64,000 nt of DNA from Vagococcus fluvialis bH819 (GTDB lineage: Bacteria; Bacillota; Bacilli; Lactobacillales; Vagococcaceae): contig NZ_FWFD01000009.1 of assembly GCF_900163795.1 (NCBI RefSeq), forward strand, positions 124,001 to 188,000, read 5' to 3'. The stretch's first letter is position 1. Each line of letters begins with the position of its first letter. Under the pieces are notes generated by a model. It was not told where the DNA came from, searched no databases, and saw only the letters and a program-made list of their open reading frames with translations. Shown here piece after piece: positions 1 to 6,640 of this stretch. Both the position numbers and the translations under genes were made by a program.

Positions 1-493
1 GTTCTATATTTGTTTGGTTTATCTGGATTCTGCTTTCTAATATTCCACCACTCGACAGAATAACAGTTCTAGAAAAATTATTATTTGACTCACATGTGAG
101 TAATACATGTGAGTGTTGCAACTCTATTTTTGAGAAAAATAAGACTTCTTTTAGAATTTGCTTTCCATACCCTTTTCCTCGATAAAGTTTACTAACAGAA
201 TATGCAATATGACCTCCATTTAGTTGAAGTTGTCCAGTCAACTGATGATTCACACTCGCCACTCCCACTAAGTTATTTAATTCGTCTACTGCCATAAACT
301 GCGTTACTTTTGTTTGATTTTTTAATGGTTTCAATTCTTTTTTTGTCACTTGTTTTCTCCATTTTTTAATATCCGGTGCTGTTGTTAGACCAGAAGAACC
401 GTGAATTAATTCTTTTTCTTGTAAAAATGACTTCTTAAAAATAAAAAGTTGCTGATCTGTAACTTGATCTACCTTAACTAGTTTAATACTCAT
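1..493 (-). CDS. GNAT family N-acetyltransferase (C-terminus cut by window edge)
   Basis: The reading frame is open from the ATG at 493 to the window edge, about 164 codons, so the C-terminal end is missing. The acetyl-CoA binding loop is visible as RGKGYGKQIL around residues 110-120, preceded by a GHIAYSV strand, as in GNAT enzymes that acetylate small molecules or proteins. The last visible stretch (VLLTCESNN, then a SSGGILESR strand) closely resembles the C-terminal end of the other GNAT gene at 38859-39386, so the two are probably the same subfamily. The substrate cannot be told from sequence. It starts 10 bases after the VanZ-like gene and is probably cotranscribed with it. Confidence 0.82.
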   Translation of the reverse strand, partial: MSIKLVKVDQVTDQQLFIFKKSFLQEKELIHGSSGLTTAPDIKKWRKQVTKKELKPLKNQTKVTQFMAVDELNNLVGVASVNHQLTGQLQLNGGHIAYSVSKLYRGKGYGKQILKEVLFFSKIELQHSHVLLTCESNNNFSRTVILSSGGILESRIQINQTNIE

Positions 494-502
494 CTTAATC
501 TC

Positions 503-1099
503 CTAACTCATAAAACTGCAAATTGCGGCAATCAAAACATACATCTTAGGCTCGAAAGAGAAAAAATGGCTTGCTTGAAACAAAGGGATTGGTTTTACTT
601 TTTCTAAAAGCCATTTTGATACAGCTAAGTAAAACAACCATCCAATAACAGCTCCAAAAGTATTAGTGATAAGATCATTTATATCTGTTGCTCTAAATCG
701 TGTAAATAATTGGCTTAACTCAATAAATAGTGATAAGAAGAAGGCATACTTTAAGGTTTCTTTAAATGAGTGATATTTGCTCCACATAAGAGGTAATAAG
801 AATCCTAGAGGAACGAACATAAGGATATTTAAATAATCTGAGTGAAGTATTCCTGTCCCAAATGGGATAAAACTAATATTAGGATCAAAAATATTGCCTT
901 GTACGTTTAGAACTCGCTGCCAATTTGATAAACTTGGAAATCCAATAATTTCTTTTAACATAATCAACAAGTAGAGCATTACTCCATACCCTAAAATATA
1001 ATGATTAATCTCTCGGTAATGCATTATTTTAAATAATCTTTTTTGATGTTTATAATTATAAATGGTTAATATAACAAAAGCTAAGACAAAACTTAACAT
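503..1099 (-). CDS. VanZ-like family membrane protein
   Basis: A 198-residue protein with about five hydrophobic segments. The VanZ-family signature is present: NILMFVPLGFLLP near residue 93, then ELSQLFTRFR and DINDLITNTFGAVIG near residues 127-155. VanZ itself gives low-level teicoplanin resistance in glycopeptide-resistance clusters, but most VanZ-like proteins in Firmicutes are stand-alone membrane proteins of unknown role, and no van genes are nearby. The ATG is preceded by AGGAGG with eight bases of spacing. A GNAT gene follows at once on the same strand. Resistance function is not supported here. Confidence 0.85.
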   Translation of the reverse strand: MLSFVLAFVILTIYNYKHQKRLFKIMHYREINHYILGYGVMLYLLIMLKEIIGFPSLSNWQRVLNVQGNIFDPNISFIPFGTGILHSDYLNILMFVPLGFLLPLMWSKYHSFKETLKYAFFLSLFIELSQLFTRFRATDINDLITNTFGAVIGWLFYLAVSKWLLEKVKPIPLFQASHFFSFEPKMYVLIAAICSFMS

Positions 1100-1192
1100 A
1101 AAAAAACCTCCTTAGACTCTATTATAGCGTAAGGAAGTTCTAATTATTATTGGACTTTAGAACTAATTTATGGTTTACATATTACTAATATA

Positions 1193-1939
1193 TTAAAAAA
1201 AGGATAAGACATCTGACATTGTTAATTTTTCTTTTTCTTGTTGATTAAAATCTTTTTTTATTTTACCTTGTTCTAACACTAATAGACGGTTTCCATATTT
1301 CAAAGCATCTTCCATTCTATGTGTGATCATTAGACAAGTTAAATGATTTTCTTCTATAATATTATTTGTCAAAGTCATCAAATGTTTGGCAGTTTTAGGA
1401 TCTAGTGCGGCTGTATGTTCATCTAACAAGAGTAAGGTTGGTTTTTGTAGTGTCGACATTAACAAGCTTAATGCTTGTCTTTGTCCTCCTGAAAGATCTC
1501 CTGTAGGCGTATCTAAATGATTTTCTAGACCATTACCAATCGTTTTACAAAGATCATGAAACAAAATTTCCTTATTAGCTAACTTTCTTAAAGAAAAGCC
1601 TCGCTTTTTACCTCTCAAACTAGCAATGAGTAAGTTTTCTGAAACAGTCATTCGGGGAGCTGTTCCCAACTTAGGATCTTGAAATACTCGCCCGATAAAT
1701 TTTGCTCGTTTTTCCTCCGAAAGTTGAGTTATAACTGTTTCGTTGATTATTATTTCACCCGAAGTTAAAAATAAATTACCACTAATTGAGTTGAATAGCG
1801 TGGATTTACCTGCTCCGTTTCCACCAAGAATCGTTATAAAATCACCCTGGTTAATTTCTAAATTTAGTTGATCCATAATTCGCATGCCTGAATCAGTTAC
1901 TTTGATACCGTCTTTAATGGTTAGTATGGGTGATCTCAT
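1193..1939 (-). CDS. trpZ: ABC transporter ATP-binding protein, TrpZ-type (putative tryptophan uptake)
   Basis: Cytoplasmic ATPase of a three-gene importer, 248 residues. Walker A GGNGAGKST lies near residues 40-48, the signature LSGGQRQAL near 149, and Walker B LLLLDEH near 168, followed by the H-loop in MITHRM. The start overlaps the end of the permease gene by four bases, which implies translational coupling. The set of ATPase, ten-helix-type permease and BMP-like binding protein matches the streptococcal TrpXYZ system. The tryptophan assignment is strengthened by the Trp-codon leader peptide upstream of the operon. No strong terminator follows the stop codon, so some transcription may continue into the VanZ gene. 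Confidence 0.85.
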   Translation of the reverse strand: MRSPILTIKDGIKVTDSGMRIMDQLNLEINQGDFITILGGNGAGKSTLFNSISGNLFLTSGEIIINETVITQLSEEKRAKFIGRVFQDPKLGTAPRMTVSENLLIASLRGKKRGFSLRKLANKEILFHDLCKTIGNGLENHLDTPTGDLSGGQRQALSLLMSTLQKPTLLLLDEHTAALDPKTAKHLMTLTNNIIEENHLTCLMITHRMEDALKYGNRLLVLEQGKIKKDFNQQEKEKLTMSDVLSFF

Positions 1940-2811
1940 TTAATAACCTCCTTTTTAGGAAAAATTCTATCTTTAATTTGTGGAACCATTAGACATACTG
2001 CTAGAATAAATGATGAATATAACTTCAGATAAGTCGTATCAAATTTTAGTTTGATTACGACTAAAATTAAAAGTTGGTATAAAATACTACCAATGACAAT
2101 CGCAATTAAGCGTTCTGGTAAAGTCAAATTACCAAACAGCAATTCTCCTAAAATAATTGAAGCTAGACCAATAACAATGATTCCCACTCCTTTATTCACA
2201 TCTGCATAACCTTCACTCTGGGCAATTAATGCACCCGAAAGAGCGATAATACCATTCGAAACCATCAAACCTAAAATTTTCATTCGATCTGTATGAATGC
2301 CAAACGATTTGGCCATTGCTTCATTATCTCCTGTGGCAACGTATGCTTGACCTATATTAGTTGTTAGAAAAAAGATAATACCTCCAATTACAACTATTAA
2401 GACAATAAGAGAAATGATAATTTTATCGAAATTAGGTGGTAAATTCAAAAAGTTTAAACTATCAAATATTTTTTTCTGATTTAATAATGAAAGATTTGGT
2501 GATTTCATGATAAATAAAATGACAGAATTTAAACCACTCATCACTAATATTCCTGATAGGATAATCGGTATTTTTCCTTTTGTAAATAATAAACCTGTTG
2601 TAAGACCGGCTAACACTCCAGCTATAATGCCCAATAAAGTCGCTATTATCGGAGATATGCCATGTGTAATTGCAGTGACACAAACAGCGCCACCTAAAGG
2701 AAAACTTCCTTCTGTTGTTAAATCAGGAAAATTAAGAATTCTAAAGGTTAAAAAGATACCTAATCCCAGAACAGCCCATAAAAAACCTTGTGCAATTGTT
2801 GATACAATCAT
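1936..2811 (-). CDS. trpY: ABC transporter permease, TrpY-type (putative tryptophan uptake)
   Basis: A 291-residue polytopic membrane protein with about eight to nine hydrophobic segments, of the branched-chain amino acid permease-like family found beside BMP-type binding proteins. The motif FPDLTTEGSFPLGGA near residue 28 and the GDNEAMAKSFGIHTDRMKI loop near 160-178, which contacts the ATPase, are typical of this subfamily. It lies one base after the binding-protein stop and overlaps the ATPase start by four bases. The family is clear; tryptophan as substrate is an inference from operon type and leader peptide. Confidence 0.85.
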   Translation of the reverse strand: MIVSTIAQGFLWAVLGLGIFLTFRILNFPDLTTEGSFPLGGAVCVTAITHGISPIIATLLGIIAGVLAGLTTGLLFTKGKIPIILSGILVMSGLNSVILFIMKSPNLSLLNQKKIFDSLNFLNLPPNFDKIIISLIVLIVVIGGIIFFLTTNIGQAYVATGDNEAMAKSFGIHTDRMKILGLMVSNGIIALSGALIAQSEGYADVNKGVGIIVIGLASIILGELLFGNLTLPERLIAIVIGSILYQLLILVVIKLKFDTTYLKLYSSFILAVCLMVPQIKDRIFPKKEVIK

Positions 2812-2812
2812 T

Positions 2813-3817
2813 TTATTGTCCTCCTTTAATAATAGCTTTATCTAAAATACTATCTGGAATTGTGATATTTAATAATTGAGCTTGTTTCTTATTCACAACT
2901 GTATCACCTGTATCAAAAGTATAAATAGGTGTATCTTTAGGTTCTTTATTTCCTTTCAAAATATCAACAACCATCTTGCCTGTCTGAACGCCTAATTGAT
3001 GTTGGTTTATACCAACCGTTGCCAATCCACCTTGTTCAACCATTGTATCAACAGAAGGGATAATCGGAATCTTATATTGATTTCCTACATCAACAATTGT
3101 TTGCATGGCATTAGCCATTGTATTATCTGTTGGCAGATAGATAAAGTCGATTTCTTTTGCCATAACTTGCATCATTTGTGGGATCTCATTTGTAGAAGGG
3201 ACTGCATATTTTTTGACATCATACCCTTCTTTTGTGGCAATTTCTGATATTTTATCTACTTGATAAGCTGAGTTATCTTCTGCAGATGAATACAAAACAC
3301 CCATTTTTTTCTTCTCTGGTAAAACCTGATGAACTAAATCTAATTGGGCTTTAATAGGTGATTGATCGCTAACACCTGTAATATTTCCTCCTGGTTTATC
3401 ATTATCTAAGACTAATCCAGCACTTTCAGGATCACTAATTGCTCCTAATACAATGGGAATATCCTTAGTTTGATTAGCGAGTGCCTGTGCAGCTGGTGTA
3501 GCTATTCCTACAAGGACATCTGACTTTTCATTTAACAAATGTTGGCTCATGCTTGTTAACTTACTTTGATCTGCTTGTCCATTTTGGAAAACGATTTTCA
3601 CCGTTTTTCCATCTTCGTATCCTTGTTCTCTCAATTCGTCAATTAAGCCTTGATAAATTTGATCCAATGCCGGATGACTTACAAATTGCAGGATTCCCAC
3701 TACCGGAATATCTGATTTTTTATTCTCAGATTTTAATTTTTGACTATCCATAATAAAGCTAGATATTAAGAAACTGAATAATAAGATAAGTGTGATGTTT
3801 AATTTTTTATTTTTCAT
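2813..3817 (-). CDS. trpX: ABC transporter substrate-binding protein, TrpX-type (putative tryptophan binding)
   Basis: A 334-residue extracellular solute-binding protein of the ABC_sub_bind family (PF04392). The mature domain opens with PVVGILQFVSHPALDQIYQG, and later segments PIVLGAISDPESAG and IPIIPSVDTMVEQGG are family hallmarks. The N-terminal hydrophobic segment (residues 8-22) has no lipobox cysteine, so the protein is probably held by an uncleaved signal anchor or released rather than lipidated. AGGAGG lies ten bases before the ATG. The operon begins about 290 bases upstream with a promoter, leader peptide and two terminators, so expression is probably set by tryptophan supply. Confidence 0.86.
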   Translation of the reverse strand: MKNKKLNITLILLFSFLISSFIMDSQKLKSENKKSDIPVVGILQFVSHPALDQIYQGLIDELREQGYEDGKTVKIVFQNGQADQSKLTSMSQHLLNEKSDVLVGIATPAAQALANQTKDIPIVLGAISDPESAGLVLDNDKPGGNITGVSDQSPIKAQLDLVHQVLPEKKKMGVLYSSAEDNSAYQVDKISEIATKEGYDVKKYAVPSTNEIPQMMQVMAKEIDFIYLPTDNTMANAMQTIVDVGNQYKIPIIPSVDTMVEQGGLATVGINQHQLGVQTGKMVVDILKGNKEPKDTPIYTFDTGDTVVNKKQAQLLNITIPDSILDKAIIKGGQ

Positions 3818-3840
3818 TTTTATATTTCCTCCTTTAGAAT

Positions 3841-3876
3841 AAAAAAAGAGCGATAACCTATTATTGGTTATCGCTC
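3841..3876 (-). terminator. Attenuator terminator 2 (trp leader)
   Basis: An 11-bp perfect stem GAGCGATAACC / GGTTATCGCTC with a 7-base loop and seven T, only 15 bases before the binding-protein ribosome binding site. A CTATTAT segment just upstream (3880-3893 region) can pair with ATAATAG in its loop and right arm, a possible weak antiterminator. Confidence 0.88.
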
Positions 3877-3889
3877 ATCTATCATAATA

Positions 3890-3920
3890 GACAAAACAAA
3901 AACCGCATAATCTATGCGGT
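3890..3920 (-). terminator. Attenuator terminator 1 (trp leader)
   Basis: An 8-bp stem ACCGCATA / TATGCGGT with a 3-base loop, followed by TTTTGTTTTG on the minus strand. Its left arm and loop overlap the proposed antiterminator segment. Confidence 0.75.
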
Positions 3921-4008
3921 ATAATTCATCTTTACCCAACATAGATACATATTTTTAGAATAATTTCTAAAAAGCTGTACCCACGCCAAATGATTAGCCT
4001 AAATACAA

Positions 4009-4080
4009 CTATCTACGCCAAGTTTGCCATGAAAAGCTATTCAATTTAAAATCTGAAAATTTATTTGTTATTTGTTCCAT
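4009..4080 (-). CDS. Trp-containing leader peptide of the trpXYZ-type operon
   Basis: A 23-codon frame, preceded by an AGAGGG ribosome binding site seven bases before the ATG and by a good promoter. It ends SFSWQTWRR then TAG, with Trp codons at positions 18 and 21, close to the stop. No tryptophan occurs earlier. Two terminators follow before the binding-protein gene. Short peptides with codons for the regulated amino acid close to the stop are the hallmark of ribosome-mediated attenuation, so this is read as a sensor of charged tRNA-Trp. The translation is seen directly; the role is inferred from position and RNA pairing. Confidence 0.78.
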   Translation of the reverse strand: MEQITNKFSDFKLNSFSWQTWRR

Positions 4081-4112
4081 GACAATCCCTCTTTCGTTAA
4101 AATAATAAACAT

Positions 4113-4141
4113 ATCTTACCCATAAAAAATATAAAAGTCAA
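4113..4141 (-). promoter_or_regulatory. Promoter of the trpXYZ-type operon
   Basis: On the minus strand a TTGACT -35 box and a TAAGAT -10 box are separated by exactly 17 bases. Transcription would begin about 25 bases before the leader-peptide ATG. The -35 box lies only a few bases after the stop of the upstream unknown gene. Confidence 0.82.
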
Positions 4142-4148
4142 TATATAA

Positions 4149-4781
4149 TTACTCAAATTCAACTTCAGATGTGTGTGTGCCATCGCTAGGATTAGGATTA
4201 AAATCAAGCTCATCTTTCTTTTCAACACGCTTTGGTTTTTTTTGCGGAATTTTAGGATTAATCATTAAGTTTACTTCATCAACTAATTCTGAAGCACCAT
4301 TTTTTAATGTATCAAATGCATATCGTTTTGATTCTTTTCCATTTTCAATCAACAAAAAATTATTTTTTTTGTCTAATTTTAAATTATCAACGCTTTTTTG
4401 ATTACCATAAATCGGTTGATAAATATACACTATTTCTGGAAGTCCTTCGATTGATTTTGCTTCATTAAACATTTTTTCAAGTTCATCGTAACCTTTATTG
4501 TTGGTAGGATTAATAATTCCTAAAACAACAGGTTCTTTACTCGATAGTATTGTATTGATATCAGCGTTTTTAACATTTTTAAATTGTTTGTTTTTAAATG
4601 TGACTTTCGCTACTGACTCTATCTGTCTTTCTCTTATCGTTTCTCTGTATGCCGAAACAAATAAATGACTAATAATAAAAAAAGCTATGACTACAACTAT
4701 TATCGCTATCGTTTTTTTCTTTTTTAATACGGTTAATAATTGTCCCGCTAATCCCTCATTATTCGTAGTCTTTACCTTCAT
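4149..4781 (-). CDS. Membrane-anchored protein of unknown function, possible thioredoxin-like fold without cysteines
   Basis: A 210-residue protein not recognised by name. A short Lys-rich cytoplasmic stretch is followed by one transmembrane helix (about residues 23-45) and a 160-residue extracellular part. The order of strands and helices (VVLGIINP, a helix LEKMFNEA, then IVYIYQP, NNFLLIENGK and a final helix) resembles a thioredoxin-like fold, but there is no CXXC motif and no cysteine at all. The C-terminal tail is rich in Lys, Pro, Asp and Glu. AAGGTGG precedes the ATG. It is divergent from mapZ, and its stop lies immediately before the trp promoter. Confidence 0.7.
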   Translation of the reverse strand: MKVKTTNNEGLAGQLLTVLKKKKTIAIIVVVIAFFIISHLFVSAYRETIRERQIESVAKVTFKNKQFKNVKNADINTILSSKEPVVLGIINPTNNKGYDELEKMFNEAKSIEGLPEIVYIYQPIYGNQKSVDNLKLDKKNNFLLIENGKESKRYAFDTLKNGASELVDEVNLMINPKIPQKKPKRVEKKDELDFNPNPSDGTHTSEVEFE

Positions 4782-4967
4782 TGAATAACCACCTTATTTT
4801 GTTAATAGTCCTATTATAACTTATAATTTTAAGATTGAGAATACCAAGTATCATAAAAACAGTAACTGATCTTGTTAGATATTTAGTTTTCACTATATTT
4901 TTAACTCATAATGGTATATAATAGTTTAATTGAAAAGCTATTTTTAAAGATTAGGAGAGACATTATT

Positions 4968-6569
4968 TTGACAAATGAAATTAAGAAATGCCCTAATTGT
5001 GGTCATCAATTCAAATCTGGAGAAGAGTATTGTCCAAACTGTGACCTTTTTATTCCGATGAATGAACAAAATGAAAATGACGCAACTTTTGACCCTGAAA
5101 AAACACAAACATTTAAAACGTTCAAAGAAACTGAAAATAAGTCTGATGAAAATTTCAGCGAGCCCACGTTTAAGCATCGTGGAAAAACATCAGTAGATAA
5201 CACTTCAGATACTATTGAAGAAGCTGAAACAATCAGCAACCAATCAGAAGAAAAAAAAGAGCCTGAAACAGAGAAAAACCAACCTATTTCTAACGAAAAT
5301 ATCTCTTCTGAAGATACAACTGAGATCGAAGAAACTTTTATTGATAAAGAAGAATCATTAGATATCCATTCTGAAGATCCGTTAGAAGTAAATAATGAAC
5401 CCATCAATGAAATTGAAGTGGTAGTCAGTGATGATAAAGAATCTGTTGAGGTTAAATCTAATAAAGAACAACCTTCTTCTAATAAAAAGAAAACTAAAGC
5501 AATTATTGGATTGTCTGCTACAGTTGTCCTTATCGTAGGAGGCTTAACTTTCTACTCTACACAACAAAAAAAGAATGAAGAAAAAGCGACAACTGAACTT
5601 GTTTCAACGACAGAATTAAATCTTAATTCTCTATATAGTTCGTCTGAACATATCTACCTAAAAAAGAATGTGACACAAGATGACATCAAAAAAGCAAAAG
5701 AATCTTTAGAAAAACTAAAGGGCAAAGAGGATTATGCGGACTTAAAAAAAGAATTCGATACTGTTGAAGAAAAGTTTAATAAGCAAAATGCGATCAACGA
5801 AGTTTTCAAAAAGCCTATTATTGATTCGGATCAATTGGATACAAAAGTTTATGTAAAAAATGCAGATAAACTATCGATGAATAAAATTGCAACTGAAAAA
5901 GATGGCTTTGATATTCTTTATAATAAAGCATTTTCTGAAGCAGAAGAGCAAAAATCTTCATTAACAAAAGCAAATGATAGTTTGTCTATTGTTTATAAAG
6001 AAGATCAAGTGGTCAAAGAAGCTTCAAAAGAGCAATATGATGACGCTGAAAAAGCGATTAAAGCTATCAAAGACCCAGGAGTTAAAAAAGAATTTTCTGA
6101 AAAACTTGATAAAGTAAAAGCTTTCCTAGATGAAAAAGAAAAAGAGAAACAAGCTGAAGCTGAGGCTTTTGCTGCTGAACAAGCAAAAATAGCTCAACAA
6201 GAGCAACAAATTCAAGCAAACCCAAATAACAATAATAACAACAACTCTAGTGGTACGTTTAAAGCAACAGACCCTAATTATAAATGGGGAAATCGTAAAG
6301 ACGGTAATATCAATAATAATGATGATGCTTGGGCTTGGAACCCTGGAATTCAAGAAAAAGTTATTTCCGAAGTTATTAGCCGAGGCTACGTAGCTGAAGG
6401 TGGCTATTATCTTGAACCTGTTTACATTGAAAATGGTGAAGGTTTCTATAACTTATACGCCACTACAAATTCAAAAATATTCCCGAAAAGTAAAGCAGAA
6501 GAATTTCCACTTTATGTCGTAACAATCAATGCTAAGACTGGTTGGTTCAAAGGTAACGGACCAAACTAA
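4968..6569 (+). CDS. mapZ: MapZ-family cell division site-positioning protein with N-terminal zinc ribbon
   Basis: Start chosen at TTG 4968, eight bases after TTAGGAGAG; the upstream in-frame ATG at 4911 has no ribosome binding site and overlaps a TATAAT box. The 533-residue protein has a zinc ribbon near the start (CPNCGHQF, then CPNCD), a long acidic cytoplasmic stretch, one transmembrane helix (about residues 178-196) and an extracellular region: a helical domain, a coiled Lys/Glu/Gln stretch, an Asn-rich linker and a C-terminal domain with DDAWAWNPGIQEKVI and VTINAKTGWFKGN. These match the two extracellular domains of MapZ, which marks the division site and positions FtsZ in streptococci and enterococci. 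A terminator follows. Confidence 0.85.
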   Translation: MTNEIKKCPNCGHQFKSGEEYCPNCDLFIPMNEQNENDATFDPEKTQTFKTFKETENKSDENFSEPTFKHRGKTSVDNTSDTIEEAETISNQSEEKKEPETEKNQPISNENISSEDTTEIEETFIDKEESLDIHSEDPLEVNNEPINEIEVVVSDDKESVEVKSNKEQPSSNKKKTKAIIGLSATVVLIVGGLTFYSTQQKKNEEKATTELVSTTELNLNSLYSSSEHIYLKKNVTQDDIKKAKESLEKLKGKEDYADLKKEFDTVEEKFNKQNAINEVFKKPIIDSDQLDTKVYVKNADKLSMNKIATEKDGFDILYNKAFSEAEEQKSSLTKANDSLSIVYKEDQVVKEASKEQYDDAEKAIKAIKDPGVKKEFSEKLDKVKAFLDEKEKEKQAEAEAFAAEQAKIAQQEQQIQANPNNNNNNNSSGTFKATDPNYKWGNRKDGNINNNDDAWAWNPGIQEKVISEVISRGYVAEGGYYLEPVYIENGEGFYNLYATTNSKIFPKSKAEEFPLYVVTINAKTGWFKGNGPN

Positions 6570-6580
6570 AAGAACTAAAC

Positions 6581-6618
6581 AGGGAAATAACAATTTGGTT
6601 GTTATTTCCCTATTTTTA
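6581..6618 (+). terminator. Terminator after mapZ
   Basis: A 13-bp perfect stem (AGGGAAATAACAA and its complement), a 5-base loop and a T-rich tail, 12 bases after the mapZ stop codon. Confidence 0.9.
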
Positions 6619-6640
6619 TTAAATTTAAAGGAGAAACTAT

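Larger units (their letters stand above)
3841..4080 (-). promoter_or_regulatory. Leader-peptide transcription attenuator upstream of the trpXYZ-type operon
   Basis: After the leader peptide the RNA can fold in mutually exclusive ways. Segment 1, CGTAGATA (4010-4017, right after the second Trp codon), pairs with segment 2, TATCTATG (3940-3947). Segment 2 also pairs with segment 3, CATAGAT (3910-3916), which is the loop and part of the left arm of terminator 1 (ACCGCATA / TATGCGGT, then a U-rich tail). A local hairpin (3944-3981) competes for part of segment 2. A ribosome halted on the Trp codons would mask segment 1 and favour the 2:3 antiterminator. A second, stronger terminator follows. There is no T-box sequence. 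The pairings are visible; the regulatory logic is inferred. Confidence 0.72.

Noticed and set aside
88-115. Palindrome ACTCACATGTGAGT with a second ACATGTGAG copy
   Set aside because: It lies inside the GNAT coding sequence and is explained by its codons; no repeat elsewhere was seen.
503-1099. Glycopeptide resistance determinant
   Set aside because: The protein is VanZ-like, but no vanHAX or vanRS genes are present; stand-alone VanZ-like proteins are common.
2507-2845. Plus-strand 112-codon frame opposite the permease gene
   Set aside because: It lies fully antisense to a clear permease gene, has no ribosome binding site and no recognisable domain. The same holds for the other open frames antisense to the glg, pyr and par genes.
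3900-4080. T-box riboswitch in the trp leader
   Set aside because: An ACCGC stretch and tandem terminators recall T-box leaders, but the conserved T-box TGGNACCGCG sequence and a stem I with a specifier loop are missing, and a well-formed leader peptide occupies the 5' end.
4911-4967. ATG 4911 as the start of mapZ
   Set aside because: It has no ribosome binding site and overlaps the likely -10 region; TTG 4968 has a good site at correct spacing.
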